DNA from: Conexibacter arvalis | GTDB lineage: Bacteria; Actinomycetota; Thermoleophilia; Solirubrobacterales; Solirubrobacteraceae | Direction: 5' to 3' | DNA length: 64,000 nucleotides | Assembly (NCBI RefSeq): GCF_014199525.1 | Contig: NZ_JACHNU010000002.1 | Span: forward strand, 106,147 to 170,146 | Shown here: positions 31,180 to 39,685 of the stretch, one piece after another | Layout of the letters: every line of letters starts with the position of its first letter | How positions within the stretch are numbered: position 1 is the stretch's first letter | Notes under the pieces: model-generated | Seen by the model: the letters and a program-made list of their open reading frames with translations, nothing else | What the model was told of the DNA's origin: nothing | Database searches by the model: none | Program-made: the position numbers and the translations under genes

Positions 31180-32301
31180 CTACGCCGCCGGCGTCGCCGG
31201 CAGGTCGGCCGTGACGGTCGTCGGGCCGCCTGACGGGCTGTCGACCGTCAACGTCCCGCCGGCCGCGCCGACGCGGTCGTGGAGCCCCTGCAGGCCGCGC
31301 CCCGGGGCGGCGACCGCGCCGCCGCGGCCGTCGTCGAAGACGGTCACGAGCAGGCGGCCCTCCCGCTCGGCGACCCGCACCTCGGCTCGGCTGGCGCGGG
31401 CGTGCTTGGCGGCGTTGGCGAGCGCCTCGGCGATCACGAAGTAGGCGGCCGCCTCGACCGCCGGCGCCCACCGCCGCGCCGGCACCTCGAAGCGCGTCGG
31501 CAGCGGCATCCGCCCGGTCAGCGAGTCGACGGCCGCCTCCAGCCCGCGGTTGGTGAGGATCGACGGGTGGATGCCGGCCGCCAGCTCGCGCAGGTCGGAG
31601 ATCGCCGCGCGCACCTCGGCGAGCGCGTCGTCGAGCGCGGCGCGCGCCTCCTCGGCCTCCCCCGGCAGCGCCGCCAGGCCCGCCTGGACGCCGAGCGCGA
31701 CGTTCATCAGCCGCTGCTGGGCGCCGTCGTGGATGTCGCGCCCGAGCCGGCGCCGCTCGGCGTCGGCGGCGGCGACGATCCGCGCCCGCGACTGCTGCAG
31801 CTCCTCGGCCCGTGCCCGCTCGGCCGCCTCGCGGCGGGCCGCGGCCTCGGCGGCGCGCCGCTCGCTCGTGTCGCGGAAGGCGACGACGGCGCCGCGGCCG
31901 CCGCCCTGCTCGGGGATCGGCGCCGACGAATAGGCGACCGGGACCATCGAGCCGTCGCGGCGGACGAACCAGTCGTCCTCGACGCGGACCGTCCTGCCGG
32001 TCGTGCGCGGCAGCAGCAGCGGGCACTCCGACTCCGGGTACGGGGAGCCGTCGGGGCGGCGGAAGTGGATCGTCGCGTGGCTCGGCGCGCCGAGCAGCTC
32101 GGCCGGCTCGTCGTAGCCGAGCACCTCCAGCGCCGCCGGGTTGACGAACCGCACGAGCCCGTCGCGGTCGACGAGGTAGACGGCGTCGGCGATCGAGCGC
32201 AGCAGCACCTCGAGCAGCTCGGACGGCATCGCCGCCTCCGGCCGCGCGTGCGCCGCCGGCGCGCCCGTCACCGCCGGCTGCTCGTCGCCCGTCGCGCTCA
32301 C
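31180..32301 (-). CDS. PAS-domain sensor histidine kinase (HisKA_3 type)
   Basis: The 373-residue protein has no membrane helix. A PAS domain lies at about 25-150 (LRSIADAVYLVDRDGLVRFV, NPAALEVLGYDEPAELLGA, VPVAYSSAPIPEQGGGRGAV). A helical linker leads to the HisKA_3 box (ERRRLGRDIHDGAQQRLMNV) with the phosphoacceptor His. The HATPase domain follows (AAYFVIAEALANAAKHARAS, VTVFDDGRGGAVAAPGRGLQ). It is cytoplasmic and probably senses a soluble signal or redox state. It likely pairs with the regulator at 30453-31109. Confidence 0.9.
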   Translation of the reverse strand: MSATGDEQPAVTGAPAAHARPEAAMPSELLEVLLRSIADAVYLVDRDGLVRFVNPAALEVLGYDEPAELLGAPSHATIHFRRPDGSPYPESECPLLLPRTTGRTVRVEDDWFVRRDGSMVPVAYSSAPIPEQGGGRGAVVAFRDTSERRAAEAAARREAAERARAEELQQSRARIVAAADAERRRLGRDIHDGAQQRLMNVALGVQAGLAALPGEAEEARAALDDALAEVRAAISDLRELAAGIHPSILTNRGLEAAVDSLTGRMPLPTRFEVPARRWAPAVEAAAYFVIAEALANAAKHARASRAEVRVAEREGRLLVTVFDDGRGGAVAAPGRGLQGLHDRVGAAGGTLTVDSPSGGPTTVTADLPATPAA

Positions 32302-32305
32302 CCGG

Positions 32306-32626
32306 TCAGCCTACGTCCCTCGACGGGCGCTCGTCCGGCCAGTGGCCGTGCGCGTCGAAGTAGCGGCGCGCCTCGTCCTCCTGCGCGCGCTCGACGTCGC
32401 CGCGGACGCCGGTGCGGTGGAGGACGTTCAGCAGCAGCACGCTGAGGCCGGCGCCGATCAGCGCGGCGGCGCCCTCGAAGTTGTCGACGCGGGGATCTCT
32501 CAGGAAGATCACGACGCCGGTCAGGACGACGGCGATCGGCAGCACGTAGCGGACGGCGATCAGCAGCGGACTCGACGGCTCGCGACCGCCGGCCTGCTGG
32601 TTGGAGGTGGAGCGGTCCGAGGCCAT
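32306..32626 (-). CDS. small membrane protein, two TM helices
   Basis: The 106-residue protein has two hydrophobic segments (LLIAVRYVLPIAVVLTGVVI and GAAALIGAGLSVLLLNVL) and a cytoplasmic tail EARRYFDAHGHWPDERP. The tail resembles the ARxRYxxTGxW motif of the small membrane protein at 37602-37862, so the two may be related. The family is common in actinobacteria and uncharacterised. It ends 4 bp upstream of the PAS-kinase start and is likely co-transcribed with it. Confidence 0.75.
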   Translation of the reverse strand: MASDRSTSNQQAGGREPSSPLLIAVRYVLPIAVVLTGVVIFLRDPRVDNFEGAAALIGAGLSVLLLNVLHRTGVRGDVERAQEDEARRYFDAHGHWPDERPSRDVG

Positions 32627-32825
32627 GCGACAAGGCTCGCAGCGCGCCTACGCGCCGAACAGGGCCCGATCCGGACCCGCGATGTCCGGAAACTGGACAG
32701 CGGCGGGCGGCGCGGCCGCGCGCCGGGCGGGGCGCGTCAGGCGGCGACGACAGCGGGCGGCGCGGCTGCCGCCGCGCGGGCGCGTCCGGCGGCGGTCGCG
32801 GCCGCGCGCCGCGCGGGGCGCTGCG

Positions 32826-34292
32826 TCAGTCGGAATCGATGCCTCTCTCGGCCGCGGCGGAGACGACCTGCGCCTGCACGCGGATCTCGCCGACCGCCGT
32901 CGTCTCCCACAGCTCCCCGCGGCGGAGCGGGCCGAGCAGGTGGAGCCGCGGGCGGACCGCGCCGTCGGCGCCGACGAGCGCGCCCTCGGGGCTCGCGCGC
33001 AGGCCGAGCCCGAGCGGATCGGGACTGGCGAGGCCGCGGCGCAGCAGCGCGTCGACCAGCGGCACGCCGGCGCGCGCGACGTCGGTGCCGGCGCCGGCGC
33101 AGACGACGACGCGGTCGGCGCGCAGCGTGCGCATCTCGCCGCAGTCGTCGACGAGCAGCTCGACCGTGCGCGGCAGCGCGCGCACCGCCAGCGCCCTGCC
33201 GGCGCGGACGAGCAGCCGTCCCGCGCCGACGAGCTCGCGCACCCGGCCGCCGACCTCCGGCGCCATGCGGTGGCGGCGCACCTCCCAGGCGCGTGCCCGC
33301 TCGCGCACGAAACGGCGCCGCTCGCCGTCGGGCAGCGAGCGCCACAGCGTCTGCGCGTGCGGCCGCACCCCGTCGAGCGCGTCGCGCCAGTCGGCGCCGG
33401 CACGCCGCGCCCGCGCGACGTGGACGCCGAGCCAGCGCTCCAGGCGCTCGACGGTGGCGGGCGCGGGCGGCGGATCGGCCGACGGGACGGGCCTCCGCAG
33501 CCCCGGCAGCTGCTCGTGGGGAAGGCAGCCGCCGCGCGAGATCGCGACGACGCGGCCGCGCCCGTCGTCGCCGCAGCAGGCGACCGCGACGTCGACGGCC
33601 GTCAGCCCCGAGCCGATCAGCAGCGTCGTCGCCGCCGGCGGCGCCCCCGCGAGCGCGCCCGGCGCCCACGGATCGCCGACGACGCGCGGATCGTCGGGCA
33701 GCGCGACCGGCGCCGCCGCCGGCAGCCCGCCGAGCGCCAGCACGACCGCGTCCGCCGCGATCGCCCGCCCATCCGCGAGCACGACCGTCGCGCCATCCAC
33801 CGCGCCGCCGGCCCCCGCGCCGCCGGCCGCCCCGCCGTCCACCGCGCCGCCGGCCATCGGGCGGCTCGCCCCACGCGAGCCGCCGAGCGCCGCACCGCGC
33901 CCGGGCACCACGTCGACCGCCTCCCCCACGACGCGCTCGAGACATCGGCCGGGGGCGGCGGAGCGCTCGGCGTCGTCGAGCAGCGCGCGCAGATAGTCGC
34001 CGTACAGCCCGCGCGGGAGATAGGCGCCGGCCGGAAGCGGGCCGAGGCGGTCGGCGGCCCATGCCGCGAAATGGCCGGGATCGCCGGGAAAGGCGCTCAT
34101 CCGCTCCGCCGCGACGTTGAGGAGGTGGCGGGCGTCAGGGGTCGAGTACGCGACGCCGGGGCCGAAGCTCCCGCGGCGCTCGACCAGGACGACGCGCAGC
34201 GGACCGCCCGGCCGACGCAGCAGGTCGACGGCGGTCAGCGTCCCCGCGCAGCCCGCCCCCACGACCACGACCGTCCGCGTCACGCCCGTCAT
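32826..34292 (-). CDS. FAD/NAD(P)-binding oxidoreductase, YdhS/COG4529-like
   Basis: The N-terminal dinucleotide fold is RTVVVVGAGCAGTLTAVDLL, and a family-typical block follows (GPGVAYSTPDARHLLNVAAE, RMSAFPGDPGHFAAWAADRL, YLPRGLYGDYLRALL). A second nucleotide-binding motif is TTLLIGSGLTAVDVAVACC. This pattern matches the NAD_binding_9 FAD/NAD(P) family, whose reactions are largely unknown. A Gly/Ala-rich insertion (about residues 135-165) interrupts the domain. The gene stands alone, about 85 bp from a TetR gene on the same strand. Confidence 0.8.
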   Translation of the reverse strand: MTGVTRTVVVVGAGCAGTLTAVDLLRRPGGPLRVVLVERRGSFGPGVAYSTPDARHLLNVAAERMSAFPGDPGHFAAWAADRLGPLPAGAYLPRGLYGDYLRALLDDAERSAAPGRCLERVVGEAVDVVPGRGAALGGSRGASRPMAGGAVDGGAAGGAGAGGAVDGATVVLADGRAIAADAVVLALGGLPAAAPVALPDDPRVVGDPWAPGALAGAPPAATTLLIGSGLTAVDVAVACCGDDGRGRVVAISRGGCLPHEQLPGLRRPVPSADPPPAPATVERLERWLGVHVARARRAGADWRDALDGVRPHAQTLWRSLPDGERRRFVRERARAWEVRRHRMAPEVGGRVRELVGAGRLLVRAGRALAVRALPRTVELLVDDCGEMRTLRADRVVVCAGAGTDVARAGVPLVDALLRRGLASPDPLGLGLRASPEGALVGADGAVRPRLHLLGPLRRGELWETTAVGEIRVQAQVVSAAAERGIDSD

Positions 34293-34377
34293 CCATGTCT
34301 CCTATCCAGATTGACCAAGTCAAGTTACCGCCCTGACAACCCGCCCGCTTGCCGATCGATGCGCCCTTCCGCCTCTT

Positions 34378-35046
34378 CTACCCCCTGCGCGCGTCGGGGT
34401 CGGCGATCGCGGCGCGCAGCTCCGGATCGCGCTCCATCGAGCGGATGAAGACCGACAGCACCGTCCCGAGCAGCGCCGGCGAGACGTGACCGGGATCGAC
34501 GACGCGGATCATGCCGAGACCGATGCTGAGGCCGAGGAAGGTGTTGGCGACGTGCTCGGAGGCCTCGACCGGCATCGCGATCCCGGCGTCGGCGGCGCTC
34601 TCGGCGCTGAACCTCGCGAAGGTCTCGCGCAGCGCGGCGAAGCCGGTCGCGAACCGCTCGCGCATCGCCTCGTCGCGCCCCGCGGCGAGCCAGAACTCGA
34701 CCAGCAGCCGGAAGGCGTCGGGCGCCTCGTCGAGCTCCTCCATCCAGCTGTCGGCGCCGCTGAACGGCCGCTTCCAGGTCGTCTCGTCGCGACTGAAGAG
34801 CGCGACCTGCTCGGCGATCTCCGCCGCCAGGTACTCGTCCATCAGCGCCGCCAGCAGGTTGCCCTTCGAGCCGAAGTGGCCGTAGACGGCGCCTTTCGTC
34901 AGCCCCGCCTCCTCGGCGACGTCGTCGAGCGTCGCGCCCGCGAAGCCGCGGGCGGCGTAGACCCTCGCCGCCGCCTCCAGCAGCCGCGCACGCGTCGCCG
35001 CCTTGCGCGCGCTGCGGTCGAACTCGCCGCGCGGCATCAGCGGCAT
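34378..35046 (-). CDS. TetR-family regulator, divergent from the P450
   Basis: The N-terminal HTH is TRARLLEAAARVYAARGFAG, ATLDDVAEEAGLTKGAVYGH, FGSKGNLLAALMDEYLA. The C-terminal ligand-binding helices contain FRLLVEFWLAAGRDEAM and VANTFLGLSIGLGMIRVVDP. It is transcribed away from the P450 gene across a 170-bp region holding a strong promoter and a TACT-CGTC-AGTA palindrome, so local repression of the P450 is likely. ATG 35037 is an alternative start. Confidence 0.9.
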   Translation of the reverse strand: MPLMPRGEFDRSARKAATRARLLEAAARVYAARGFAGATLDDVAEEAGLTKGAVYGHFGSKGNLLAALMDEYLAAEIAEQVALFSRDETTWKRPFSGADSWMEELDEAPDAFRLLVEFWLAAGRDEAMRERFATGFAALRETFARFSAESAADAGIAMPVEASEHVANTFLGLSIGLGMIRVVDPGHVSPALLGTVLSVFIRSMERDPELRAAIADPDARRG

Positions 35047-35070
35047 CCCCGCACGGCCGCGCCGGCGCCG

Positions 35071-35115
35071 CCCGCGCGCGGCGCACCCGCGCGCGGCGCA
35101 CCCGCGCGCGGCGCA
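35071..35115. repeat. 15-bp tandem repeat, three copies
   Basis: Three perfect copies of CCCGCGCGCGGCGCA lie just upstream of the TetR start, in the region between the TetR and P450 genes. Confidence 0.85.
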
Positions 35116-35152
35116 CGCGCACGCCCCGCCCGCGCCCGATGCACCGCTTTCC

Positions 35153-35180
35153 TTGACAGATACTCGTCAGTACATATACT
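35153..35180 (+). promoter_or_regulatory. strong promoter with embedded TetR-type operator, P450 gene
   Basis: TTGACA (35153-35158), a 16-bp spacer and TATACT (35175-35180) form a near-consensus housekeeping promoter, striking in this GC-rich sequence. The spacer contains TACT-CGTC-AGTA. ATACTCGTC and ATACTCATC form a direct repeat 16 bp apart. A TetR bound here would block RNA polymerase. Confidence 0.7.
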
Positions 35181-35220
35181 CATCCGCACGCTCTGACCCT
35201 ACCGAGGAGGGACGACGACG

Positions 35221-36576
35221 ATGCAGGCGACCTTGCCGCCCGGATCTCGCATGCCGACGGCGCTGCAGACGATCGGCTGGTGGATGCGTCCGCTCGCCTT
35301 CCCCGACCGCGTCCGCGCGCGCGCCGACGGCCGGCGCTACACGCTCAAGCTCGCGGGCCAGCCGCCCTTCGTCCTCCTCACCGACCCCGACGACGTCAAG
35401 GCGCTCATGACCGCCCCGCCCAACGTCCTCCACCCCGGCGAGGGCGCGCGCATCCTCGAGCCGATCGTCGGCCCCAACTCGGTGATCCTGCTCGACGAGG
35501 ATCTCCACATGGAGCAGCGCAAGCTGATGCTCCCGGCCTTCCACGGCGACCGCATGCAGCGCCTCACCGGGCTGATGGACGAGCTGACCGAGCGCGAGCT
35601 CGACGGCTGGCCGCTCGACGCGCCGGTCGAGCTGCACCCGCGCCTCCAGGCGCTGACGCTGGAGATCATCCTGCGCGCCGTCTTCGGCCTCGACGAGGGG
35701 CCGCGGCTCGACCTGCTGCGGGAGCGGCTGCCGCAGATCCTCTCCTTCGGCGACAGCCCGATCTCGCTGATGCCGCCGCTGCAGCGGCTGATGAGAGGAC
35801 GCGGCCGCTTCGGCCGCTTCGAGCGTGACAGAGCCGAGGTCGACCGCGAGCTGTACGCGCTGATCGAGGAGCGCCGCGCCGAGCGCGACGGCGACCGCGA
35901 CGACGTGCTCGCGATGCTGCTGGACGCGACCCACTCCGACGGCTCGCCGATGCGCGACGAGGAGATCCGCGACGAGCTGATGACCGCGCTCGTCGCGGGC
36001 CACGAGACGACCGCCTCCTCGCTCGGCTTCGCCTTCGAGCAGCTCGCCCGCTCGCGCGACGTGCAGGAGCGGCTGGCGGCGTCGGTCGCCGCCGACGAGA
36101 CCGCCTACCTCGACGCGACGATCAACGAGGTGCTGCGCCGCCGTCCGGTGCTGACGATCCCCGAGCCGCGGCTCGTCAAGCGCGAGATCGAGATCGGCGG
36201 CTGGACCTACCCGGTCGGCGCGGTGCTGTGCGCGGCCGCCTACCAGATCCACCACGACCCGGCGATCTATCCCGACCCGTACGCCTTCAAGCCCGAGCGG
36301 TTCCTGGAGAGAAAGCCCGGCACCTACACCTTCCTGCCGTTCGGCGGCGGCCGGCGGCGCTGCCTCGGCGCGAGCTTCGCGCTGCTGGAGATGCGCGTCG
36401 TGCTGCGCGCGGCGGCGCGGCGCTTCACCGTCTCCGCCGACCGGCCGAGACCGCGGGTGAGACGGCGGATGATCACGATCGCCCCCGGCGACGGCGCGCG
36501 CGTCCTCCTCTCCCGGCGGCCTTCCCCGCCGAGCCCGTCCGCCGCAGCGGCCGCGACCGAGCGGGCGGCGGCGTAG
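35221..36576 (+). CDS. cytochrome P450
   Basis: The 451-residue protein shows the complete P450 signature: I-helix VAGHETTASSLGFAF, K-helix ExxR in INEVLRRRP, PERF region FKPERFLERKPG, and heme loop FLPFGGGRRRCLGASFALLE with the cysteine ligand. No membrane anchor is seen, so it is soluble and needs separate redox partners, which are not encoded nearby. GAGGAGG lies upstream of the ATG. Its expression is probably controlled by the divergent TetR. Substrate unknown. Confidence 0.95.
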   Translation: MQATLPPGSRMPTALQTIGWWMRPLAFPDRVRARADGRRYTLKLAGQPPFVLLTDPDDVKALMTAPPNVLHPGEGARILEPIVGPNSVILLDEDLHMEQRKLMLPAFHGDRMQRLTGLMDELTERELDGWPLDAPVELHPRLQALTLEIILRAVFGLDEGPRLDLLRERLPQILSFGDSPISLMPPLQRLMRGRGRFGRFERDRAEVDRELYALIEERRAERDGDRDDVLAMLLDATHSDGSPMRDEEIRDELMTALVAGHETTASSLGFAFEQLARSRDVQERLAASVAADETAYLDATINEVLRRRPVLTIPEPRLVKREIEIGGWTYPVGAVLCAAAYQIHHDPAIYPDPYAFKPERFLERKPGTYTFLPFGGGRRRCLGASFALLEMRVVLRAAARRFTVSADRPRPRVRRRMITIAPGDGARVLLSRRPSPPSPSAAAAATERAAA

Positions 36577-36585
36577 CGAGCGCGC

Positions 36586-36620
36586 GGCGGTCCGGGGGCC
36601 GGGCTCGCCCCCGGATCGCC
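36586..36620. terminator. bidirectional hairpin terminator
   Basis: GGCGGTCCGGGGGC (36586-36599) and GCCCCCGGATCGCC (36607-36620) pair at 13 of 14 positions around a 7-nt loop. It lies between the convergent P450 and peroxiredoxin genes. Confidence 0.7.
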
Positions 36621-36639
36621 GCCGCTCGCCGAGGGGGAG

Positions 36640-37302
36640 CTAGGAGCCCGGCGCGTCGACGATGCGCAGGTACGGGAGCGGCTGCTCCCAGCCCTCCGGG
36701 TAGCGCTCTCTCGCCTGCTCGTTGCTGACCGAGCCGGAGATGATGACCTTCTCGCCCTGTCTCCACTGGGCCGGCGTGGCGACCTGGTGGTCGGCGGTCA
36801 GCTGGAGGGAGTCGATGACGCGCAGGACCTCGTCGAAGTTGCGGCCCGTCGTCATCGGGTAGATCAGGACCAGTCTGATCTTCTTGTCCGGCCCGATCAC
36901 GAAGACGTTGCGCAGCGTCGCGTTCTGCGCCGGCGTGCGCTCCGTCGGGTCGCCCTCGACGTCGGGCGGCAGCATCCCGTACGCCTTCGCGACGGCGTGG
37001 TCGGTGTCGCCGATGATCGGATAGTTCGGCGCGGTGCCCTGCGAGGACTTGATGTCCTCGGCCCATCTGTCGTGGTTGTCGGTCGGGTCGGTCGAGATCG
37101 CGATGATCTTGACGCCGCGCTTGTCGAAGTCGGACTTGATCGAGGCCATGTAGCCGAGCTCGGTCGTGCAGACCGGGGTGAAGTCGCGCGGGTGCGAGAA
37201 GAGGACGGCCCAGCTGTCCCCGATCCACTCGTGGAAGTCGATCTCGCCCTCGGTCGTCTTGGCTCTGAAGTTGGGGGCGGTGTCGCCGATGGTCAACGCC
37301 AT
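36640..37302 (-). CDS. 1-Cys peroxiredoxin (Prx6 type)
   Basis: This 220-residue enzyme reduces peroxides. The peroxidatic Cys is in SHPRDFTPVCTTELGYMASI, and the Prx6-type C-terminal arm is present (VATPAQWRQGEKVIISGSVS, ERYPEGWEQPLPYLRIVDAP). No resolving Cys is seen in the expected position. NFRAKTTEGEIDFHEW starts the thioredoxin fold. AGGAGA precedes the ATG. An inverted repeat lies about 40 bp upstream. Confidence 0.95.
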   Translation of the reverse strand: MALTIGDTAPNFRAKTTEGEIDFHEWIGDSWAVLFSHPRDFTPVCTTELGYMASIKSDFDKRGVKIIAISTDPTDNHDRWAEDIKSSQGTAPNYPIIGDTDHAVAKAYGMLPPDVEGDPTERTPAQNATLRNVFVIGPDKKIRLVLIYPMTTGRNFDEVLRVIDSLQLTADHQVATPAQWRQGEKVIISGSVSNEQARERYPEGWEQPLPYLRIVDAPGS

Positions 37303-37601
37303 GATGCGCGGTCTCCTGGTCGCTATGACGGAAAACTGGAAAAGTCGACCTGATTTTACGACTTCCCTCGCTTGAGCCTACACCCGACGAGCGGCTGATG
37401 ACAGGGATGCTGGAGCCGGGGGGCGGCCGGGGCGGCGCGGCCCGCCGGCGGCACGGCTGCGGGGGCCGGAGCGGCCGACGCGGCGACGCGCTCAGGCACC
37501 GGCGGCGGCGCGGCGGGCGGCCTTCCGGCGTACATGCACGCGTCGGCGAGCGCCAGGGCGCGCCGACGAGCGGGCGCGGAAGATGGGCCGGCGCCGCCGG
37601 G
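37303..37601. other. intergenic region upstream of the peroxiredoxin gene
   Basis: This 299-bp stretch has no supported gene. It includes the comparatively AT-rich inverted repeat AAGTCG (37342-37347) and CGACTT (37359-37364), spaced by 11 bp, a possible operator for the peroxiredoxin gene. The remainder is G-rich low-complexity sequence. Confidence 0.5.
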
Positions 37602-37862
37602 TCAGTGCGGCCGGGGGCCGCCCCGCGGCGTCCAGCGGCCGGTGCGCGTGTAGCGGTCCCGCGCGCGCTGCTCGCGCTCGCGGTCGTCCTCGCTGGAGAT
37701 GCTCAGCCGGGCGAAGAGGTTCGCGAGCAGGACCAGCAGCGCGATGCCCAGCAGGACGATGCCGAATGCCGTCGCCGCGCCGCCGCTGCCGGCAATCAGG
37801 AAGACGAGGCCGGCGATCGCGATCAGCGCCGGCAGCCCGTAGCGGACGAGCTTGAGGACCAT
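37602..37862 (-). CDS. small membrane protein, two TM helices
   Basis: The 86-residue protein begins with two hydrophobic segments (YGLPALIAIAGLVFLIAG and AFGIVLLGIALLVLLANLF) and ends with a charged tail DREREQRARDRYTRTGRWTP. The tail motif recalls the protein at 32306-32626. It follows the next gene by 6 bp and is probably in the same operon. Function unknown. Confidence 0.7.
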   Translation of the reverse strand: MVLKLVRYGLPALIAIAGLVFLIAGSGGAATAFGIVLLGIALLVLLANLFARLSISSEDDREREQRARDRYTRTGRWTPRGGPRPH

Positions 37863-37868
37863 CGCCGC

Positions 37869-38813
37869 TCAGCTCCCCGGCGCGCGGCGGTCGCGGGCGG
37901 CGTCATCGCGGACGGGCACCTCGCCGGCGCCGCGGTCGCGGGCGGCATCACCGGGCGCGGGCGCCTCGCCGGCGCCGCGGTCGCGGTCGGGGGCGTCATC
38001 GCGGGCGGGCACCTCGCCGGCGCCGCGGTCGCGGGCGCTCGTGCCGGCCCGCTCCTCCCCGCGCGCGTCGTAGGCGCGGTCGAGCAGCAGCCAGCCGATC
38101 GCGGCGAGCCACACGATCGCGGCGGCGACCCAGATCGCGCCGCCCTCGACGATCGCCGCGACGAGCGCGACGACGCAGGTGCCCGCGACGACCAGCGCCG
38201 GCATCGCGCCGATCGGCGAGCCCTCGCCGGCCGGGACGCTGGCGCGGGCGTCGGGCGTCATCGCGGTGCGCTGCTCGGCGGTGGCGCGAGCCGGGTCGTC
38301 CTGCGGCAGCATGCTCAGCTCGTTGGCGCCGCTCTCGACGACGTCGCGGGCCCGCCGCTCCCGCGGGTCCTCGCCCGCGTACTCCTCGACCAGCTCGGTG
38401 AAGACGCGGTCGGGGTCGCCGACGCCCTCCTCCTCCAGCCGCGCGGCGACGGTCGGCGAGACGTGCTCGGTCTCGGTCGTCAGCTGCAGCGCCAGGCCGG
38501 CCGTCAGCAGCGTTCCGGTCGCGTGCAGCGCGACGGCGCCGACGAGCACCCACCAGCTGCCGGTGGCGAGCGCGATCGCCCCACCGATCACGACGAGCGC
38601 GAAGAACGAGATCGCGATGTAGAGCCGGTTGGTCGCGAGCGTCGCGACGAACGAGCCGCCCCGCTCGTGGCGCTCGCGGGCGCGCGCGATCAGCTCCGGC
38701 GTGAGCGTCGCGTCGTCGCGTCCGACGGCCTCGCGCAGCTCAGCCGTGAGCTGCCGCTCGGTCTCGCGCGAGAGCCGCCGGCGCGGGCGGTGGATGCGAT
38801 GTGCATGCGCCAT
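37869..38813 (-). CDS. membrane protein with four TM helices and a repetitive acidic/basic tail
   Basis: The 314-residue protein has a basic N-terminus, two TM helices (LYIAISFFALVVIGGAIALA, WWVLVGAVALHATGTLLTAG), a soluble loop (SPTVAARLEEEGVGDPDRVF), two more helices (ALVVAGTCVVALVAAIVEGG, IWVAAAIVWLAAIGWLLLD) and a C-terminal run of DRGAGEVPARDDA-like repeats. I do not recognise the family. It is upstream of the small membrane protein at 37602 in a two-gene operon. Confidence 0.65.
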   Translation of the reverse strand: MAHAHRIHRPRRRLSRETERQLTAELREAVGRDDATLTPELIARARERHERGGSFVATLATNRLYIAISFFALVVIGGAIALATGSWWVLVGAVALHATGTLLTAGLALQLTTETEHVSPTVAARLEEEGVGDPDRVFTELVEEYAGEDPRERRARDVVESGANELSMLPQDDPARATAEQRTAMTPDARASVPAGEGSPIGAMPALVVAGTCVVALVAAIVEGGAIWVAAAIVWLAAIGWLLLDRAYDARGEERAGTSARDRGAGEVPARDDAPDRDRGAGEAPAPGDAARDRGAGEVPVRDDAARDRRAPGS

Positions 38814-39032
38814 GAGATCTGCTCCTCGTATCCGCCAACGCCCCGTCGCTACCCGGCGACCGAGGCGCTTGCGCGGCCGAGGTCAGAGAACGCGACGACG
38901 GGCAGGGGCGAGCGGGGCGGCGCGAGGCGGGCGTCGGACGCGCGGGGCGGGCGCGAGCGGCGCGGGGCGGGCGCGAGCGGTGCGGCGCGGGCGGCGCGGG
39001 CGGCGCGGGCGGCGCGGGCGGCGCGGGCCAGC

Positions 39033-39572
39033 CTACGGGAGCGGCAGGCGCCACGCTTCGCGCAGCGTGGCGGCCGGCGCGAGCGCGGCCCAGCGGGAGG
39101 CGGCGTCGTGGAGGCGCTCGCGGGCGCGGTCGATCGCGGCGGCGGTGACGTCGTCGCTCCACCAGCGCTCGCCGATCTCGCGCCGGATCGTGCGCGGGTC
39201 GGCCGGCCTGCCGGCGAGCGCGACGTCGCAGACCGCGCGGGTGAGGATCTCGGCCTGCATGATGCGGTCGCCGGCGCGGTCGATCGCCTCGCGCCCGCGT
39301 CTGGCCGCGTGCGGGGCGCGGCGGCCGGAGACGACCGTGGCGTGAGCGAACATGCCGCCGGCCGCGAGCACGCCCCAGACGCCGGCGCGCAGCCCGAGCT
39401 CCTCCTCGACGATCAGGTGCGCGAGATCGTGCGGGACCTCGCGCGCCGGCCCGCCGACCTTGTTGTACGCCCCGCCCTCGAATGCCACGACGAGCCCGTC
39501 GGGACGGTGGATCAGCGAGCGGTAGCGGCGCCCCTGCCGCGGCTTCTCGAACTCGATCGCGATCGCGCCCAC
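39033..39572 (-). CDS. conserved hypothetical protein
   Basis: The frame encodes 179 residues starting GTG at 39572: VGAIAIEFEKPRQGRRYRSL, then GLVVAFEGGAYNKVGGPARE, VPHDLAHLIVEEELGLRAGV and WGVLAAGGMFAHATVV. The HDLAHLIVEE stretch is a recurrent actinobacterial motif in proteins of unknown function. No signal peptide or TM helix is seen. Its 5' end lies 58 bp from the 53-bp palindrome. An upstream in-frame extension exists but crosses that repeat, so GTG 39572 is preferred. Confidence 0.6.
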   Translation of the reverse strand: MGAIAIEFEKPRQGRRYRSLIHRPDGLVVAFEGGAYNKVGGPAREVPHDLAHLIVEEELGLRAGVWGVLAAGGMFAHATVVSGRRAPHAARRGREAIDRAGDRIMQAEILTRAVCDVALAGRPADPRTIRREIGERWWSDDVTAAAIDRARERLHDAASRWAALAPAATLREAWRLPLP

Positions 39573-39629
39573 GCGCCCAACCGTAACGGCCCCGCACCGC
39601 CTGCCGTCCCACCCTCGCCCGCCTCCGCC

Positions 39630-39682
39630 CGGACCTCTGTCATCCAACTGTCGCTGACCAACAGCTGGATGACAAAGGTCCG
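39630..39682. repeat. dispersed 53-bp palindrome, copy 2
   Basis: CGGACCTCTGTCATCCAACT.. pairs with ..CTGGATGACAAAGGTCCG at 20 of 22 positions. It has the same length, arms and left/right asymmetry as the copy at 26133-26185. Its right edge abuts the truncated TetR reading frame, placing it at the breakpoint of that gene. Confidence 0.85.
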
Positions 39683-39685
39683 GCT

